Positions 9,311 to 19,470 are shown, counted from the first letter of the stretch. The stretch: 64,000 nt of DNA from Nodularia sp. NIES-3585 (GCF_002218065.1 NZ_BDUB01000001.1:4092720-4156719), one strand, 5' to 3'. Numbers and translations are program-made. The notes: generated by a model not told the origin, from the sequence alone.

Positions 9311-12300
9311 ATGTATCTGCACCATTTACACAGCCAACACCTTGAGGAATTAGTCAAGAGTAGTAGTATAGATTTACACTTAGCACAACTAAACTTTAAA
9401 TCTCTTCAAGACGCATCAGCCTATGAGTATCTGTTAATTTCTGAACATCTTCCCCGTACTAACAGTGGTAGGGTGAAAAATGGTTGGTTACAGCGCTATA
9501 ATCATGTCACCGCAGGCGGTTGGTGGTGTTCTGGTCTAGACCCGTTAAAAAATTGGCAATCAATGGAATGGGGATGTTTTAAACCAAACCAACCCCGAAT
9601 CAATAACAATGGCAAATCCATCAAGTACGAACATCCACCCAGCACACCAACACGGGTATTTTGTCTGCGGGTAACACTAAAAATTTGGCAGCAAGTCTCT
9701 CAACGGTATAATCTAGCTATACCCAGCAGTGTCAACGTTAATCCCCATGGAGAAGCAGAGGGATTTTGGCAATGGGTAATGCAACAAAACATACCAGTAA
9801 TTATCTGCGAAGGTGTGAAGAAAGCAGCAGCATTATTAACACAAGGATACGCTGCGATCGCCATTCCTGGAATTACCAGTGGTTATCGGGTTGTTAAAGA
9901 TATCTTTGGTAAAGTCACAAGTCGCCAACTGATTCCCGACTTAGCAGCATTTGGAATCACAAAACGCCCCTTTTATATTTGCTTTGACTTTGAAACTCAA
10001 CCGAGAAAAATTGCTGCTATCAATAACGCCATTTCCCAGCTAGGTAGTTTATTCCAAGAAAAAAAATGCCCTGTCAAAGTTATTGAACTTCCAGGAATAG
10101 AAAAAGGTGTTGATGAGTTAATTGTTGGTAAAGGCGCAAGTGCTTTCGATAAAGTTTATCGCCAAAGTGCTGATTTAGAGATTTATTTAGCCCAAAGTAA
10201 ACCCCATACTCAATTAACTATTCCAGCTTCACTTACAGTCAACTGTCCTTACTTAGAAGAAGTATGTTATCCCACTACGGGATTAGTGGGAGTAAAATCA
10301 GCCAAAGGCACAGGAAAAACTACAGCATTACAAACCATTGTTAACCAGGCAAAAGCTATCAATCGACCTATATTATTAATTACACACAGAATTCAATTAG
10401 GTCGGTTTTTGTGTAAAAAAATTGGGATTCAATGGGGATTTAACTATAGTGAAAGTTTAATGCCAGCAGATAAAGCTTTACCTATTATTGACGATGCATT
10501 TAAAGAAACGAAATCTTTCGGTTTATGTGTTGATTCTATATGGAAACTCAACCCTAAAGATTGGCAAGGGGCAATATTAATTCTCGATGAAGTAGAACAA
10601 TCTTTGTGGCATCTACTCAACAGTAATACTTGTAAACATAAACGAGTTAAAATCTTAAAACTATTTCAACAGCTAATTTCTACAGTTTTAACAACAGGGG
10701 GGTTAGTAATTGCTCAAGATGCGGATTTATCAGATGTATCTTTAGAATATTTGCAAAAATTATCAGGAATTAAAATAACGCCTTGGGTGCTGTTAAATCA
10801 ATGGAAACCGCAGAAAGGCTGGAATGTCACTTTCTATGATTCTCCTAACCCCACACCGTTGATTCATAAACTAGAATTAGATTTAATAGCAGGACGTAAA
10901 TGTTACGTTACTACAGATAGTCGCTCTGGACGTTATAGTTGTGAAACAATTGAAGGCTACCTCAAAGAGCGTTTAGAAAAATTACGACAGCAATTTCCCA
11001 AATCATTGGTTATTAGTAGTCGCACAACCAGCACACCTGGTCATGCAGCAGTTGATTTTGTTGGAGATATTAATCAAAAAATTCCTGAATACGATACCGT
11101 TTTTGTTACTCCTAGCCTTGGGACAGGAATTAGTATTGATGTCCAACACTTCGACCGAGTTTATGGCATTTTTCAAGGGGTAATTCCTGACTCAGAAGCA
11201 CGACAAGCATTAGCCAGAGTCCGAGATGATGTCCCTCGTATTGTCTGGTGTGCCAAGCGCGGAATAGGCTTAATTGGCAGTGGGAGTACAAATTATCGAT
11301 TGCTATCTGATTGGTATCAAGAAAATCAAAAAGAAAACTTAGCCTTGCTGAGTCCGTTACATAAAATAGATGTAGATTTGCCATTAGTTTATGACCCGAT
11401 ACATTTACGGACTTGGGCAAAATTATCTGCTAGGGTAAACGCTTCGATTCGTCTCTATCGCCAATCAATGCAAGATGGTTTAATAGCAGATGGACATCAA
11501 ATTTGGTTGCGAAGTAATGCCGTTCACAATAATATTGTGAGAGATTTACGCCTAGCATTTTTGGCAACAGATGCTGAAGACATAAAAAACCGCAAAAGGT
11601 TAGTTGTAGAAATAGTTAAAGTGCAAAAAGATTGGGCTGAAAAGCGCCAGAAAGCTAAAGACATTAAATGCCAAATTAAAGAAATTAAGCAGCAACATCA
11701 ATTATTAGCCGCGACTGCTGTAACCACAGCACGAGATATTAATTATGTAGAATATGAGCAACTATTAAAGAAACATTCTCTATCAGAAACAGAACGTCAT
11801 CAAATTGATAAATATACTATCAGACAAAGATATGGTATTCCGGTTACTCCTGAATTAAAGTTGCGAGATGATAAAGGATACTATTTTCAATTACTGATTC
11901 ACTATTATCTTACACATGAAAGCGAGTATTTTCATGTCAGAGATCAGCAAGAGTGGCATCAACAATTATTGTGGGGTGATGGTCAAGTTTTTCTGCCAGA
12001 TTTAAAAACTTATACCTGCAAAGTTGAAGCTATGCGGGCGTTAGGAATGCTGCAATTATTAGAACAAGAAATAAAATTTACAGAACATCATCCTGATTTA
12101 CTTTTGCTTAAAGATGTTGCTTCTCAGCATAGTAAACACATTAAAAGAGTGCTAGGTATTGATTTAGTCAGGGGAAAAGAAAGTATTTCAGCGATAAAAA
12201 TACTCAGCCGACTATTAAATTTATTAGGGTTGAAACTAAAACAAAAAGATGAAACTTATCAAATAGATGCAGATACATTCTATGATGGGAGGGAGCAAAT

Positions 12301-12433
12301 ATTTACCATTTGGCATCAACGGGATGAATTAATGTTGGCTGGAATCAATAATTTTGAGGGTAGAACGGCTAATAATTATCCAAAATCAAAGGTTGAGTCT
12401 GGGAAAAATAAATATGTCGGGGTAAACAATTAA
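9311..12433 (+). CDS. CyRepA1-family replication protein homologue (DUF3854 plus helicase)
   Basis: A 1040-residue protein with the layout of CyRepA1, the replication protein of cyanobacterial plasmids: an N-terminal region, a DUF3854/Toprim-like domain at about 120-290 (IPVIICEGVKKAAALLTQGY, then FYICFDFE), and a helicase-like ATPase with Walker A AKGTGKT (Lys336) and Walker B ILILDEVE (Asp426, Glu427). The C-terminal third contains a charged probable coiled coil around 770-800 (KVQKDWAEKRQKAKDIK). In plasmids this protein starts replication. Here it is surrounded by ordinary chromosomal genes with no partition genes, so it is probably a remnant or effector of an integrated plasmid-like element. 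It appears intact, with no frameshift. Confidence 0.8.
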   Translation: MYLHHLHSQHLEELVKSSSIDLHLAQLNFKSLQDASAYEYLLISEHLPRTNSGRVKNGWLQRYNHVTAGGWWCSGLDPLKNWQSMEWGCFKPNQPRINNNGKSIKYEHPPSTPTRVFCLRVTLKIWQQVSQRYNLAIPSSVNVNPHGEAEGFWQWVMQQNIPVIICEGVKKAAALLTQGYAAIAIPGITSGYRVVKDIFGKVTSRQLIPDLAAFGITKRPFYICFDFETQPRKIAAINNAISQLGSLFQEKKCPVKVIELPGIEKGVDELIVGKGASAFDKVYRQSADLEIYLAQSKPHTQLTIPASLTVNCPYLEEVCYPTTGLVGVKSAKGTGKTTALQTIVNQAKAINRPILLITHRIQLGRFLCKKIGIQWGFNYSESLMPADKALPIIDDAFKETKSFGLCVDSIWKLNPKDWQGAILILDEVEQSLWHLLNSNTCKHKRVKILKLFQQLISTVLTTGGLVIAQDADLSDVSLEYLQKLSGIKITPWVLLNQWKPQKGWNVTFYDSPNPTPLIHKLELDLIAGRKCYVTTDSRSGRYSCETIEGYLKERLEKLRQQFPKSLVISSRTTSTPGHAAVDFVGDINQKIPEYDTVFVTPSLGTGISIDVQHFDRVYGIFQGVIPDSEARQALARVRDDVPRIVWCAKRGIGLIGSGSTNYRLLSDWYQENQKENLALLSPLHKIDVDLPLVYDPIHLRTWAKLSARVNASIRLYRQSMQDGLIADGHQIWLRSNAVHNNIVRDLRLAFLATDAEDIKNRKRLVVEIVKVQKDWAEKRQKAKDIKCQIKEIKQQHQLLAATAVTTARDINYVEYEQLLKKHSLSETERHQIDKYTIRQRYGIPVTPELKLRDDKGYYFQLLIHYYLTHESEYFHVRDQQEWHQQLLWGDGQVFLPDLKTYTCKVEAMRALGMLQLLEQEIKFTEHHPDLLLLKDVASQHSKHIKRVLGIDLVRGKESISAIKILSRLLNLLGLKLKQKDETYQIDADTFYDGREQIFTIWHQRDELMLAGINNFEGRTANNYPKSKVESGKNKYVGVNN

Positions 12434-12448
12434 AGAACCTCACCCCAA

Positions 12449-12486
12449 CCCTCTCCTTAGTAAGGAGAGGGAGCAAGAATTTTGTT
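12449..12486 (+). terminator. Hairpin repeat after the CyRepA1-like gene
   Basis: CCCTCTCCT (12449-12457) pairs perfectly with AGGAGAGGG (12463-12471), followed by agcaagaattttgttttt. This belongs to the very common cyanobacterial repeat hairpin built on accccaaccc-ctctcc; the T-rich tail makes a terminator role plausible for the upstream gene, lying between convergent genes. Confidence 0.5.
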
Positions 12487-12515
12487 TTTCAGTTAATAAA
12501 TGGGGGTGATTTAGA

Positions 12516-13568
12516 TTAGGCAAATTGAAAATTGGTTGCTTCTTCCATTGGTTCATAACTATGATTTAACTGTTCAATTCCCCGGTCAATTAAATCTAAC
12601 CCTTGCTGCACTGTTTCAATTACACTTAGCTGTCCCCGCAACTCAGCCGCACCGACAAAACCTTTCGCGTACCAAGTCATGTGCTTACGGGCTTGACGGA
12701 CACCGCGATCGCCTTTATATTCCCATAGTGCCTGTAAATGATCCTTGGCACATTCCAAAAGCTGAATTGAACTTGGTGACGGTAACATTTCCCCTGTTTT
12801 CAAGAAGTGATCAATTTCTCCTACCAAAAAGGGATAACCCAAAGTCCCACGAGAACACATCACCCCATCAGCACCAGTTTCTTCCAAACATCTCACAGCA
12901 GCTTCCACTGAAAAAATATCACCATTCCCAATCACCGGAATAGAAAGCACTTCTTTGACACGGGTAATCCATTCCCATCGGGCATTACCATTGTACCCTT
13001 GAGCGCGGGTGCGTCCATGCACTGTAATCATTTGCGCCCCAGCATCTTCCATCCGCTTGGCAAAATCAAGAATCGTGATTTCCTGATCATTCCAGCCAAT
13101 GCGGGTTTTTACCGTAACTGGGACATTAACAGCTTTCACTACCTCCCGCACAATCGCTTCAGCAACTTCTGGTTGACGTAATAAAGATGAACCGCCACCG
13201 TTTTTAGTAATTTTATTTACCGGACACCCCATATTAATATCAATAGTATCAGCACCTTCGGCAACAGCCTTAATTGCTGCTTCTGCCAAAAAATCCGGGC
13301 GACAATCAAACAACTGAATACTGATTGGTCGTTCCCTGGGGTCTACCTCCATAATTTTGGGTAACTCTTTCACATAGTGCAACCCCGTAGCATTTACCAT
13401 TTCTGTATACAACATCGAATCTGGCGCATAGCGACGCACCAGACGACGAAACACCATATCTGTCACACCAGATAAAGGCGACTGAAGAACTCGACTTTTT
13501 ACCTCAAAGGAGCCGATTTTCAGGGGCTGAGAGAGTTTAGCTTTTAAAGTAGGAGATAGTGTAAGCAT
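12516..13568 (-). CDS. dus: tRNA-dihydrouridine synthase (DusB-like)
   Basis: Flavoenzyme that reduces specific uridines in tRNA to dihydrouridine using NAD(P)H and FMN. The 350-residue protein has the family pattern throughout: SPLSGVTDMVFRRLVRR near the N-terminus, INMGCPVNKITKNGGGSSLL with catalytic Cys115, the FMN-phosphate region VHGRTRAQGY and IPVIGNGDI, and SRGTLGYPFL near residue 245. The length and the ending match DusB/NifR3-like enzymes. It is transcribed towards the CyRepA1-like gene and stands alone, 59 bases downstream of the Rpn-type nuclease gene on the same strand. Which tRNA position it modifies cannot be told from sequence. Confidence 0.93.
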   Translation of the reverse strand: MLTLSPTLKAKLSQPLKIGSFEVKSRVLQSPLSGVTDMVFRRLVRRYAPDSMLYTEMVNATGLHYVKELPKIMEVDPRERPISIQLFDCRPDFLAEAAIKAVAEGADTIDINMGCPVNKITKNGGGSSLLRQPEVAEAIVREVVKAVNVPVTVKTRIGWNDQEITILDFAKRMEDAGAQMITVHGRTRAQGYNGNARWEWITRVKEVLSIPVIGNGDIFSVEAAVRCLEETGADGVMCSRGTLGYPFLVGEIDHFLKTGEMLPSPSSIQLLECAKDHLQALWEYKGDRGVRQARKHMTWYAKGFVGAAELRGQLSVIETVQQGLDLIDRGIEQLNHSYEPMEEATNFQFA

Positions 13569-13627
13569 AGAATTTAAACTTGTGAAAATTAAAGATGCTG
13601 ATGGTATTTAGGATTATTTACGTGCCT

Positions 13628-14467
13628 TTAATCCTCTTGTGCAGCTTGTCTAACTTGTTCAACATTCAACTCTAACGCCTGGGCAATTTGTTCAACCGTC
13701 AAACCCAACGCTAATAATCGAGATACTGCTGCTAATTTCGCTTTTAAACTTCCTTCCTGTAAGCCTTCCTGTAAGCCTTCTTGTAAGCCTTCTTGTAAGC
13801 CTTCTTGCTTCCCTTCTTCTTTAGCTTCTTGATAAACTCGTGTCTGCTTCAAATCGCTTAAACCAAACATCTCTTCAATCTCCTTTCGACTCATTGTGGG
13901 AAATTTGTAAACCAAGATTGTCTCTATTAATTGTAGTAACTGCTGCCGTTTTGGTGCAGGGTTAATCTCTTGCTGGCTTCTGTCTATTAATTCCCTCGCG
14001 GTGACAATTGCTGTATCTTTATTCTCGACTATTAATTTAATAGTAGCAATCCCAATGGGCAATGATAATGTTTCCCCTAATTCATCCAGATAAATGCGGG
14101 TAACACGCTGGCTGGTGAAAAACTCGCTGTAATTATTGATGTCTGAAATGTCGAGGCTGCGCGTAGGATAAACTACTACTCCTCGCCATAAGTTTTTAGG
14201 TTGATTTTGCCGCAAATATAAATAGATTTCGGAAAACAGGCGCGAATAAATTTCCGGATCATTTTGAAACTGAACCTCAACAAAGTAAATGGGATTTTGT
14301 TCGCCTTCTCTTGGTAGAAAAACGCCATCTATACGAAATGCCGTTTGCTTAATTTCTATGGAAGAAAATGTGTAAGTCTCAGCAACCTGGGGGGAGTTCC
14401 CAATTAATTCAAAAAAGATACTGGGCAATTCTTGAAAAAGGCGATAAAAAATACTGTCGGTTTTCAC
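13628..14467 (-). CDS. Rpn/DUF2887-type PD-(D/E)XK nuclease-like protein
   Basis: A 279-residue member of the DUF2887 group of Rpn (recombination-promoting nuclease) proteins, which are abundant in cyanobacteria. The N-terminal half carries the nuclease-fold pattern: FRIDGVFLP, then PIYFVEVQFQND (the D ... ExQ metal site), then YSRLFSEIYLYL. The C-terminal half contains a tandem LQEG repeat encoded by five near-perfect 12-base units at 13752-13811, and a terminal helix-turn-helix-like stretch (GLTVEQIAQALELNVEQVRQA). The repeat length is likely to vary between strains. The biological role is not established; related Rpn proteins cut DNA. Confidence 0.85.
   Translation of the reverse strand: MKTDSIFYRLFQELPSIFFELIGNSPQVAETYTFSSIEIKQTAFRIDGVFLPREGEQNPIYFVEVQFQNDPEIYSRLFSEIYLYLRQNQPKNLWRGVVVYPTRSLDISDINNYSEFFTSQRVTRIYLDELGETLSLPIGIATIKLIVENKDTAIVTARELIDRSQQEINPAPKRQQLLQLIETILVYKFPTMSRKEIEEMFGLSDLKQTRVYQEAKEEGKQEGLQEGLQEGLQEGLQEGSLKAKLAAVSRLLALGLTVEQIAQALELNVEQVRQAAQED
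13752..13811 (-). repeat. In-frame 12-bp tandem repeat
   Basis: Five consecutive 12-base units (ccttcctgtaag twice, ccttcttgtaag twice, a diverged ccttcttgcttc) coding LQEG on the minus strand. Units differ only at silent positions, so copies are recent or selected at the protein level. Twelve-base steps keep the frame, so length changes by slippage would alter only the linker. Confidence 0.9.
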
Positions 14468-15008
14468 TCTTGATGCAGTGCTGAAATTTGCGTTCTTGCG
14501 ATTTTACCTCTGATGGGTGAGCATTATCTACTTATCCAATACAGTAGTATATATGTACTAAGTATTCTATATTGTATAGGATAACTGTAATTTAACCGTG
14601 TTATTGGGTATATAGCGCCTTTTTATGACTATTGGGACTGAGTCAATATCGGGTTTATTACACCTAAAGACGGCAAACACCACTTTGAGATTACGGTTCA
14701 CCCTAATTGCTGAAAGTATTAATTCTCATACATTAGACAGAGTGAAAGTAAATTTCTCAATGAATCAACTAAATACATCCTTTAAAATTAACCGTCCCGT
14801 CCAAGGTTCGGGAAACCCTCCTCCATGGACTGGCTATAACTGAAGTTCTCAGTATATATATCAGGATAACTTGAGGTTTTAACCCCAGGAAAGCCTAACT
14901 AAAGGTTGTTAACGCTGAACTGACTGTTTTTTGAAACCAATTGGTTCAAGATTTAGTCCCTTATATTCCCATTCATTCATTTGTAGTTATACGGAGCCAA
15001 TACTTAAA
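14468..15008. promoter_or_regulatory. dnaK upstream region
   Basis: A 541-base stretch between the divergent nuclease gene and dnaK. No CIRCE element (TTAGCACTC-N9-GAGTGCTAA) was found. A symmetric AT-rich patch around 14545-14580 (agtatatatgtact, tattctatattgtatag) may contain promoter elements. A 72-codon open frame at 14625-14843 has no ribosome binding site or recognisable product and is not called. Confidence 0.45.
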
Positions 15009-16913
15009 ATGGCAAAAGTTGTTGGAATTGACTTAGGTACGACGAACTCTTGCGTAGCAGTTATGGAAGGTGGTAAACCCACCGTTATTGCTAACGCGGA
15101 AGGTTTTCGGACAACACCATCAGTAGTGGCATTTGCCAAAAATGGCGATAACTTAGTTGGTCAAATTGCCAAGCGCCAGGGCGTGATGAACCCTGAAAAT
15201 ACTTTTTACTCTGTGAAACGGTTTCTGGGACGACGCTACGACGAAGTTGGTAACGAGTCTACGGAAGTTTCTTACAAAGTCTTGAGCAGCAACGGCAATG
15301 TTAAACTAGATTGTCCGATAGTTGGTAAACCGTTTGCCCCGGAAGAAATTTCTGCAAAAGTTCTTCGCAAACTCGTTGAAGATGCCAGCAAATATCTTGG
15401 TGAAACTGTTACCCAAGCTGTAATCACTGTTCCAGCATACTTTAATGACTCCCAGCGACAAGCTACAAAAGACGCTGGTAAGATAGCAGGTATCGAAGTT
15501 CTGCGGATTATCAACGAACCTACCGCCGCTTCTCTAGCTTATGGTTTTGATAAGAAGAGTAACGAAACCATCTTGGTATTTGACCTTGGTGGTGGTACTT
15601 TTGACGTATCCATCTTAGAAGTAGGTGATGGAGTGTTTGAAGTGCTAGCTACTTCTGGTGATACTCACCTGGGTGGTGACGACTTCGATAAGAAAATCGT
15701 TGATTACTTTGCAGAACAATTTAGAAAAGACGAAGGCATTGACCTGCGTCAAGATAAGCAGGCTTTACAACGTTTGACTGAAGCCGCAGAAAAAGCCAAA
15801 ATTGAGCTTTCTAGCGTTTCTCAAGCGGAAATTAACTTGCCATTTATCACCGCTACCCAGGATGGCCCCAAGCACCTGGATACAACTTTAACCCGTGCTA
15901 AGTTTGAAGAACTCTGCTCGGACTTAATCGACCGTTGCCGCATTCCTGTGGAAAACGCGATTCGTGACGCTAAATTAAGCAGAGCCGATATTAATGAAGT
16001 TGTACTAGTTGGTGGTTCTACCCGTATTCCTGCCGTGCAACAGGTAGTGAAGCAGGTATTAGGTAAAGACCCCAACCAAAGCGTTAACCCTGATGAAGTA
16101 GTGGCAGTTGGTGCGGCTATTCAAGCAGGTGTGTTAGCGGGTGATGTCACAGGCATCTTACTATTAGATGTGTCTCCACTGTCTTTGGGTGTAGAAACCT
16201 TGGGCGGCGTGATGACTAAAATTATCCCCCGGAATACTACAATCCCCACGAAGAAATCGGAAGTTTTCTCTACAGCGGTGGATGGACAAACCAATGTGGA
16301 AATTCATGTTCTGCAAGGTGAACGGGAGTTCTCAAATGATAACAAGAGCTTAGGAACCTTCAGACTTGATGGTATTCCTCCCGCACCACGTGGTGTACCA
16401 CAAATTGAAGTTACCTTTGATATTGATGCCAACGGTATCCTCAACGTTACCGCTAAGGACAAAGGCACTGGTAAGGAACAGTCTATCAGCATTACTGGCG
16501 CGTCTACTTTGGATAAATCCGACGTTGACCGCATGGTACAAGAAGCTGAACAAAATGCTTCTTCTGACAAAGAACGTCGAGAACGAATTGAACGCAAGAA
16601 CCAAGCGGACTCTTTGGCGTACCAAGCCGAGAAGCAGCTGCAAGAATTAGGTGATAAAGTTCCTGAAGCTGACAAGACGAAGGTGGAAGGTTTGGTGAAA
16701 GATATACGTGAAGCTGTCGCAAAAGAAGACGATGAGCAGATCAAGAAGCTGACACCAGAATTACAACAAGCATTGTTCGCGGTTGGTAGCAATATTTATC
16801 AGCAAGCAGGTGGTGATGCGGCGGCTCCTGGTGCTGCACCTCAAGATGGTGGACCTACTCCTCCTGGTAGCGGTGATGATGTGATTGACGCTGATTTCAC
16901 TGAAAGTAAGTAG
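15009..16913 (+). CDS. dnaK: Molecular chaperone DnaK (Hsp70)
   Basis: ATP-dependent Hsp70 chaperone of the cytoplasm. The chosen ATG gives [18 protein letters not shown], the canonical DnaK beginning, and 634 residues; the frame is open 26 codons further upstream but that extension is not conserved sequence. All Hsp70 signatures are visible: IDLGTTNS, the phosphate-2 motif [26 protein letters not shown], and the interdomain linker [11 protein letters not shown]. The substrate-binding domain and helical lid follow, and the C-terminus ends in the Gly/Ala/Pro-rich tail [10 protein letters not shown]. No dnaJ or grpE gene is adjacent, so this is one of the stand-alone dnaK copies cyanobacteria carry. 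Confidence 0.96.
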   Translation: MAKVVGIDLGTTNSCVAVMEGGKPTVIANAEGFRTTPSVVAFAKNGDNLVGQIAKRQGVMNPENTFYSVKRFLGRRYDEVGNESTEVSYKVLSSNGNVKLDCPIVGKPFAPEEISAKVLRKLVEDASKYLGETVTQAVITVPAYFNDSQRQATKDAGKIAGIEVLRIINEPTAASLAYGFDKKSNETILVFDLGGGTFDVSILEVGDGVFEVLATSGDTHLGGDDFDKKIVDYFAEQFRKDEGIDLRQDKQALQRLTEAAEKAKIELSSVSQAEINLPFITATQDGPKHLDTTLTRAKFEELCSDLIDRCRIPVENAIRDAKLSRADINEVVLVGGSTRIPAVQQVVKQVLGKDPNQSVNPDEVVAVGAAIQAGVLAGDVTGILLLDVSPLSLGVETLGGVMTKIIPRNTTIPTKKSEVFSTAVDGQTNVEIHVLQGEREFSNDNKSLGTFRLDGIPPAPRGVPQIEVTFDIDANGILNVTAKDKGTGKEQSISITGASTLDKSDVDRMVQEAEQNASSDKERRERIERKNQADSLAYQAEKQLQELGDKVPEADKTKVEGLVKDIREAVAKEDDEQIKKLTPELQQALFAVGSNIYQQAGGDAAAPGAAPQDGGPTPPGSGDDVIDADFTESK

Positions 16914-16944
16914 TTTTAAATATTGCCTCCAGTGAATATTTTTT

Positions 16945-16980
16945 CCCATCCAAGCATTTGCCTGGGTGGGAGTTTTTTTA
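16945..16980 (+). terminator. Intrinsic terminator of dnaK
   Basis: CCCATCCAAG (16945-16954) pairs with CCTGGGTGGG (16961-16970), with one G-U pair and one mismatch, followed by agttttttta. It sits 30 bases after the dnaK stop codon and is a standard Rho-independent terminator. Confidence 0.88.
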
Positions 16981-17042
16981 GCGCTGTGAAAACAAGAGGA
17001 AATATTTTATGATCTTATATAACTTGCTTTATATAGGAGTTT

Positions 17043-18821
17043 ATGTACCAACTATCTTTATTTGCCCCTCAACCTATTGATAACGCAAGAGAGTGGCGCA
17101 AGAAATTCAAATTTGAGTTCCCTTGGAATAAATACCAATTAAATTTGTTTGAGGAAGCTGAAAGGGGTATTAGCAATATCGCTGTTGAAGCTGTTGCTGG
17201 TTCAGGGAAAACTTCCTCCATTCGGGGGTTAATTGCCGCACTACCAACCAAAAGTAAAATAGCAGTGATGGCATTTAATCGTCATATAGCTGATAAGCTT
17301 AAAAATGATCCTGTAATTCCTCGTAATCGAGTTAGGATCAACACTGCTCATGGTTTTGGCTACTCTCTACTGAGGCGCTTTTTTCAGGGCTATTCACTAA
17401 ACTTAGTCGAAAATAAATATTATCAAATTGCTAAGGAGCAAGCCACCAAGATTATCAACCTCCGTAGCCATTATGACTATGATCAGAACCTTTTACCCCC
17501 TGATACAGTAGAAAGCGATTGGATATGTCTACCACCATTCTTTAATGAATCAGACCCGCAAGGTAGGGCAGAAGTTAAGCAATTCATTCGCTTTATTCGA
17601 GAAGTTGCACAATACGCCATGAAAACCTTAACTCCTTTAAACCTGGATGATCTGTGGCGAATGATTCAATATTTTGCGATAGAATATCCGGCATCAGAAA
17701 ACGCAATTATTTGGGGTATTAAAGGGGCAATAGAAGCGATTGACATTGGTGAGCAACAGGCAAGGGATACAGGTAGAATAAGCTACGAAGAAATGTTATA
17801 TCTGCCTTGCAGATGGAAACTTGAACCTGCTAAAAAAGACTGGATAATTATAGACGAAGCTCAAGATGCTTCTCCTGCCCAAATTGCTCTTTACAAAAGT
17901 TATGTTGACCAAGGTGCAAAAATAATTTACATAGGAGATCGCAGACAAGCAATTCAAGGTTTTGCCGGTAGCGATGCTTATAGTTGGCAGAATTTAGAGA
18001 CAACATTTAAGCCAAAATCATTACCCTTATCAGTTTGTTACAGATGCCCATCCAGTCATTTGCTGCTAGCACGTTGTATAGTTTCGCAGATTGAAGCGGC
18101 ACCAGGGGCAGATAAAGGAGAAGTTAAAATAATTGCTTATGATGTACTACTTAACTCTGTCAAACCAGGGGAATTGATTATTTGTCGCCTGACTGAGCCA
18201 TTAATCAAGACTTGTTTAAAGTTAATAGCTGCTGGTACACAAGCAACCATCCGAGGACGGAAAATTGGCGAGAATTTAACTTCGCTAGCAACCAAGGCGC
18301 TTGGGGGAGTCAACTGGCCTAGTTCTTTCTCCATAAACCTACATAAATACTTAGCCCCGCAAATGCAGCATTTATTAGAGGAAGGGTTGGAGCAAGAGGC
18401 AGAACTACTTAATGATCGATGGGAAAGTCTTACCTACCTCTTTAAAGAATTTGGCGCACAATGTCCTACTTTTGAGATGTTCTGCCAGAAAATAGAAAGT
18501 TTGTTTTCTGATACAGATACAAAGGGTTTAGCGATACTCAGCACCATTCACCGGGCTAAGGGAGATGAAGCAGATGTTGTTTGGCTTTTGGGGTCAAACT
18601 TATTACCCTTTACTTACAAATGTACTCAAGCATGGCAAGAGGAACAGGAAATTAACCTAACCTATGTTGCTTTGACTAGAGCTAAGAAGTCATTACACTT
18701 AGTTCCCTACTCCAACCAGCTATCTAAACAGGAGTTAGACCGTTTATTGTTTCATCCACTTGGAGGTTTGAGGCTACCAGAGGGAAATGCCGTAGGGAAG
18801 AATGCGAGTGAGATCAGCTAG
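17043..18821 (+). CDS. UvrD/Rep-family superfamily 1 DNA helicase
   Basis: A 592-residue ATP-dependent helicase of the UvrD/PcrA superfamily. Walker A is AVAGSGKTSS (Lys56), the Ia motif is VMAFNRHIADKL, Walker B is WIIIDEAQDA (Asp271, Glu272), motif III is IIYIGDRRQAIQGFAG, motif IV contains CYRCPSSHLLLA, and motifs V/VI are STIHRAKGDEADVVWLLG and LTYVALTRAKKSLHLV. It is shorter than housekeeping UvrD/PcrA because the 1B and 2B insertions are reduced; this fits the many small, often mobile-element-linked SF1 helicases. The AGGAG at 17035-17039 supports the ATG. Specific pathway unknown. Confidence 0.9.
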   Translation: MYQLSLFAPQPIDNAREWRKKFKFEFPWNKYQLNLFEEAERGISNIAVEAVAGSGKTSSIRGLIAALPTKSKIAVMAFNRHIADKLKNDPVIPRNRVRINTAHGFGYSLLRRFFQGYSLNLVENKYYQIAKEQATKIINLRSHYDYDQNLLPPDTVESDWICLPPFFNESDPQGRAEVKQFIRFIREVAQYAMKTLTPLNLDDLWRMIQYFAIEYPASENAIIWGIKGAIEAIDIGEQQARDTGRISYEEMLYLPCRWKLEPAKKDWIIIDEAQDASPAQIALYKSYVDQGAKIIYIGDRRQAIQGFAGSDAYSWQNLETTFKPKSLPLSVCYRCPSSHLLLARCIVSQIEAAPGADKGEVKIIAYDVLLNSVKPGELIICRLTEPLIKTCLKLIAAGTQATIRGRKIGENLTSLATKALGGVNWPSSFSINLHKYLAPQMQHLLEEGLEQEAELLNDRWESLTYLFKEFGAQCPTFEMFCQKIESLFSDTDTKGLAILSTIHRAKGDEADVVWLLGSNLLPFTYKCTQAWQEEQEINLTYVALTRAKKSLHLVPYSNQLSKQELDRLLFHPLGGLRLPEGNAVGKNASEIS

Positions 18822-18841
18822 CTGCCCTTCGAGCGATTGAT

Positions 18842-19462
18842 ATGCCTTACCCTTCAGCCCCTTGGATTCTTAAAGGTGATGCTATTCAAACTCTGAATTT
18901 GGTGAGTGTTAACCAAGTAAAACCGCTTGTGCCGCCAGAGTTAGATATTATTTCTGTATGGCCTGAAAAAACTCTTGGTGGTGTGTATTTATCCAAATAT
19001 GGCTCAGGTTCGGTGCTGGAGTACAATGAGTTAATTGTTGCCCCGGCTGCGGTGATTTATCAAGGTAAAATCGGTGTTTGGGTATCCCACATTTATGTCG
19101 ATAATGCGGATTCTGTGGCTGGTGGTCGGGAAATTTGGGGACTACCCAAGGAACTCGCTGATTTTAGCTGGGAAGAAAAACGTGTTACTGTCCGTCAAGG
19201 CGATCGCCTACTATGTACTCTCAACTATAATCAACAAAGTCTAGGATGGCGACAACGGTTAGGCGCTGCTAGTTTCAGTACAATGGGTCTGAATTTGCTC
19301 ACATTTGACTTTGAATTTGAGGCTCGTTTGGGTTTGGTGGGTTCCAAGCTAGAAGTTGCTGCTGACAGTCCTTTTGCTGGGATAGGGTTAAGTCAGCCTT
19401 TTGCAACTGTGGGTTTTGAGCAAATGACTTTACGGGTGGATGCGCCGAAAGTTGTAGGATAG
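18842..19462 (+). CDS. Acetoacetate decarboxylase-family protein
   Basis: A 206-residue protein of the acetoacetate decarboxylase superfamily, beta-cone enzymes that work through a Schiff base on lysine. The family segment SVAGGREIWGLPKELA is present; Lys103 in GLPKEL falls where the catalytic lysine is expected. Cyanobacterial members are widespread and their substrate is not known, so simple acetoacetate decarboxylation should not be assumed. It begins 20 bases after the helicase gene on the same strand and ends 8 bases before the convergent patB gene, so its 3' end runs into patB. Confidence 0.82.
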   Translation: MPYPSAPWILKGDAIQTLNLVSVNQVKPLVPPELDIISVWPEKTLGGVYLSKYGSGSVLEYNELIVAPAAVIYQGKIGVWVSHIYVDNADSVAGGREIWGLPKELADFSWEEKRVTVRQGDRLLCTLNYNQQSLGWRQRLGAASFSTMGLNLLTFDFEFEARLGLVGSKLEVAADSPFAGIGLSQPFATVGFEQMTLRVDAPKVVG

Positions 19463-19470
19463 AGAACAGG

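Noticed and set aside
14625-14843. 72-codon open frame upstream of dnaK
   Set aside because: No ribosome binding site, no recognisable protein features, and a position within the dnaK leader; treated as chance.
18842-19462. True acetoacetate decarboxylase of solvent metabolism
   Set aside because: Family fold and lysine are present, but the cyanobacterial branch is divergent and there are no partner genes such as CoA transferase.
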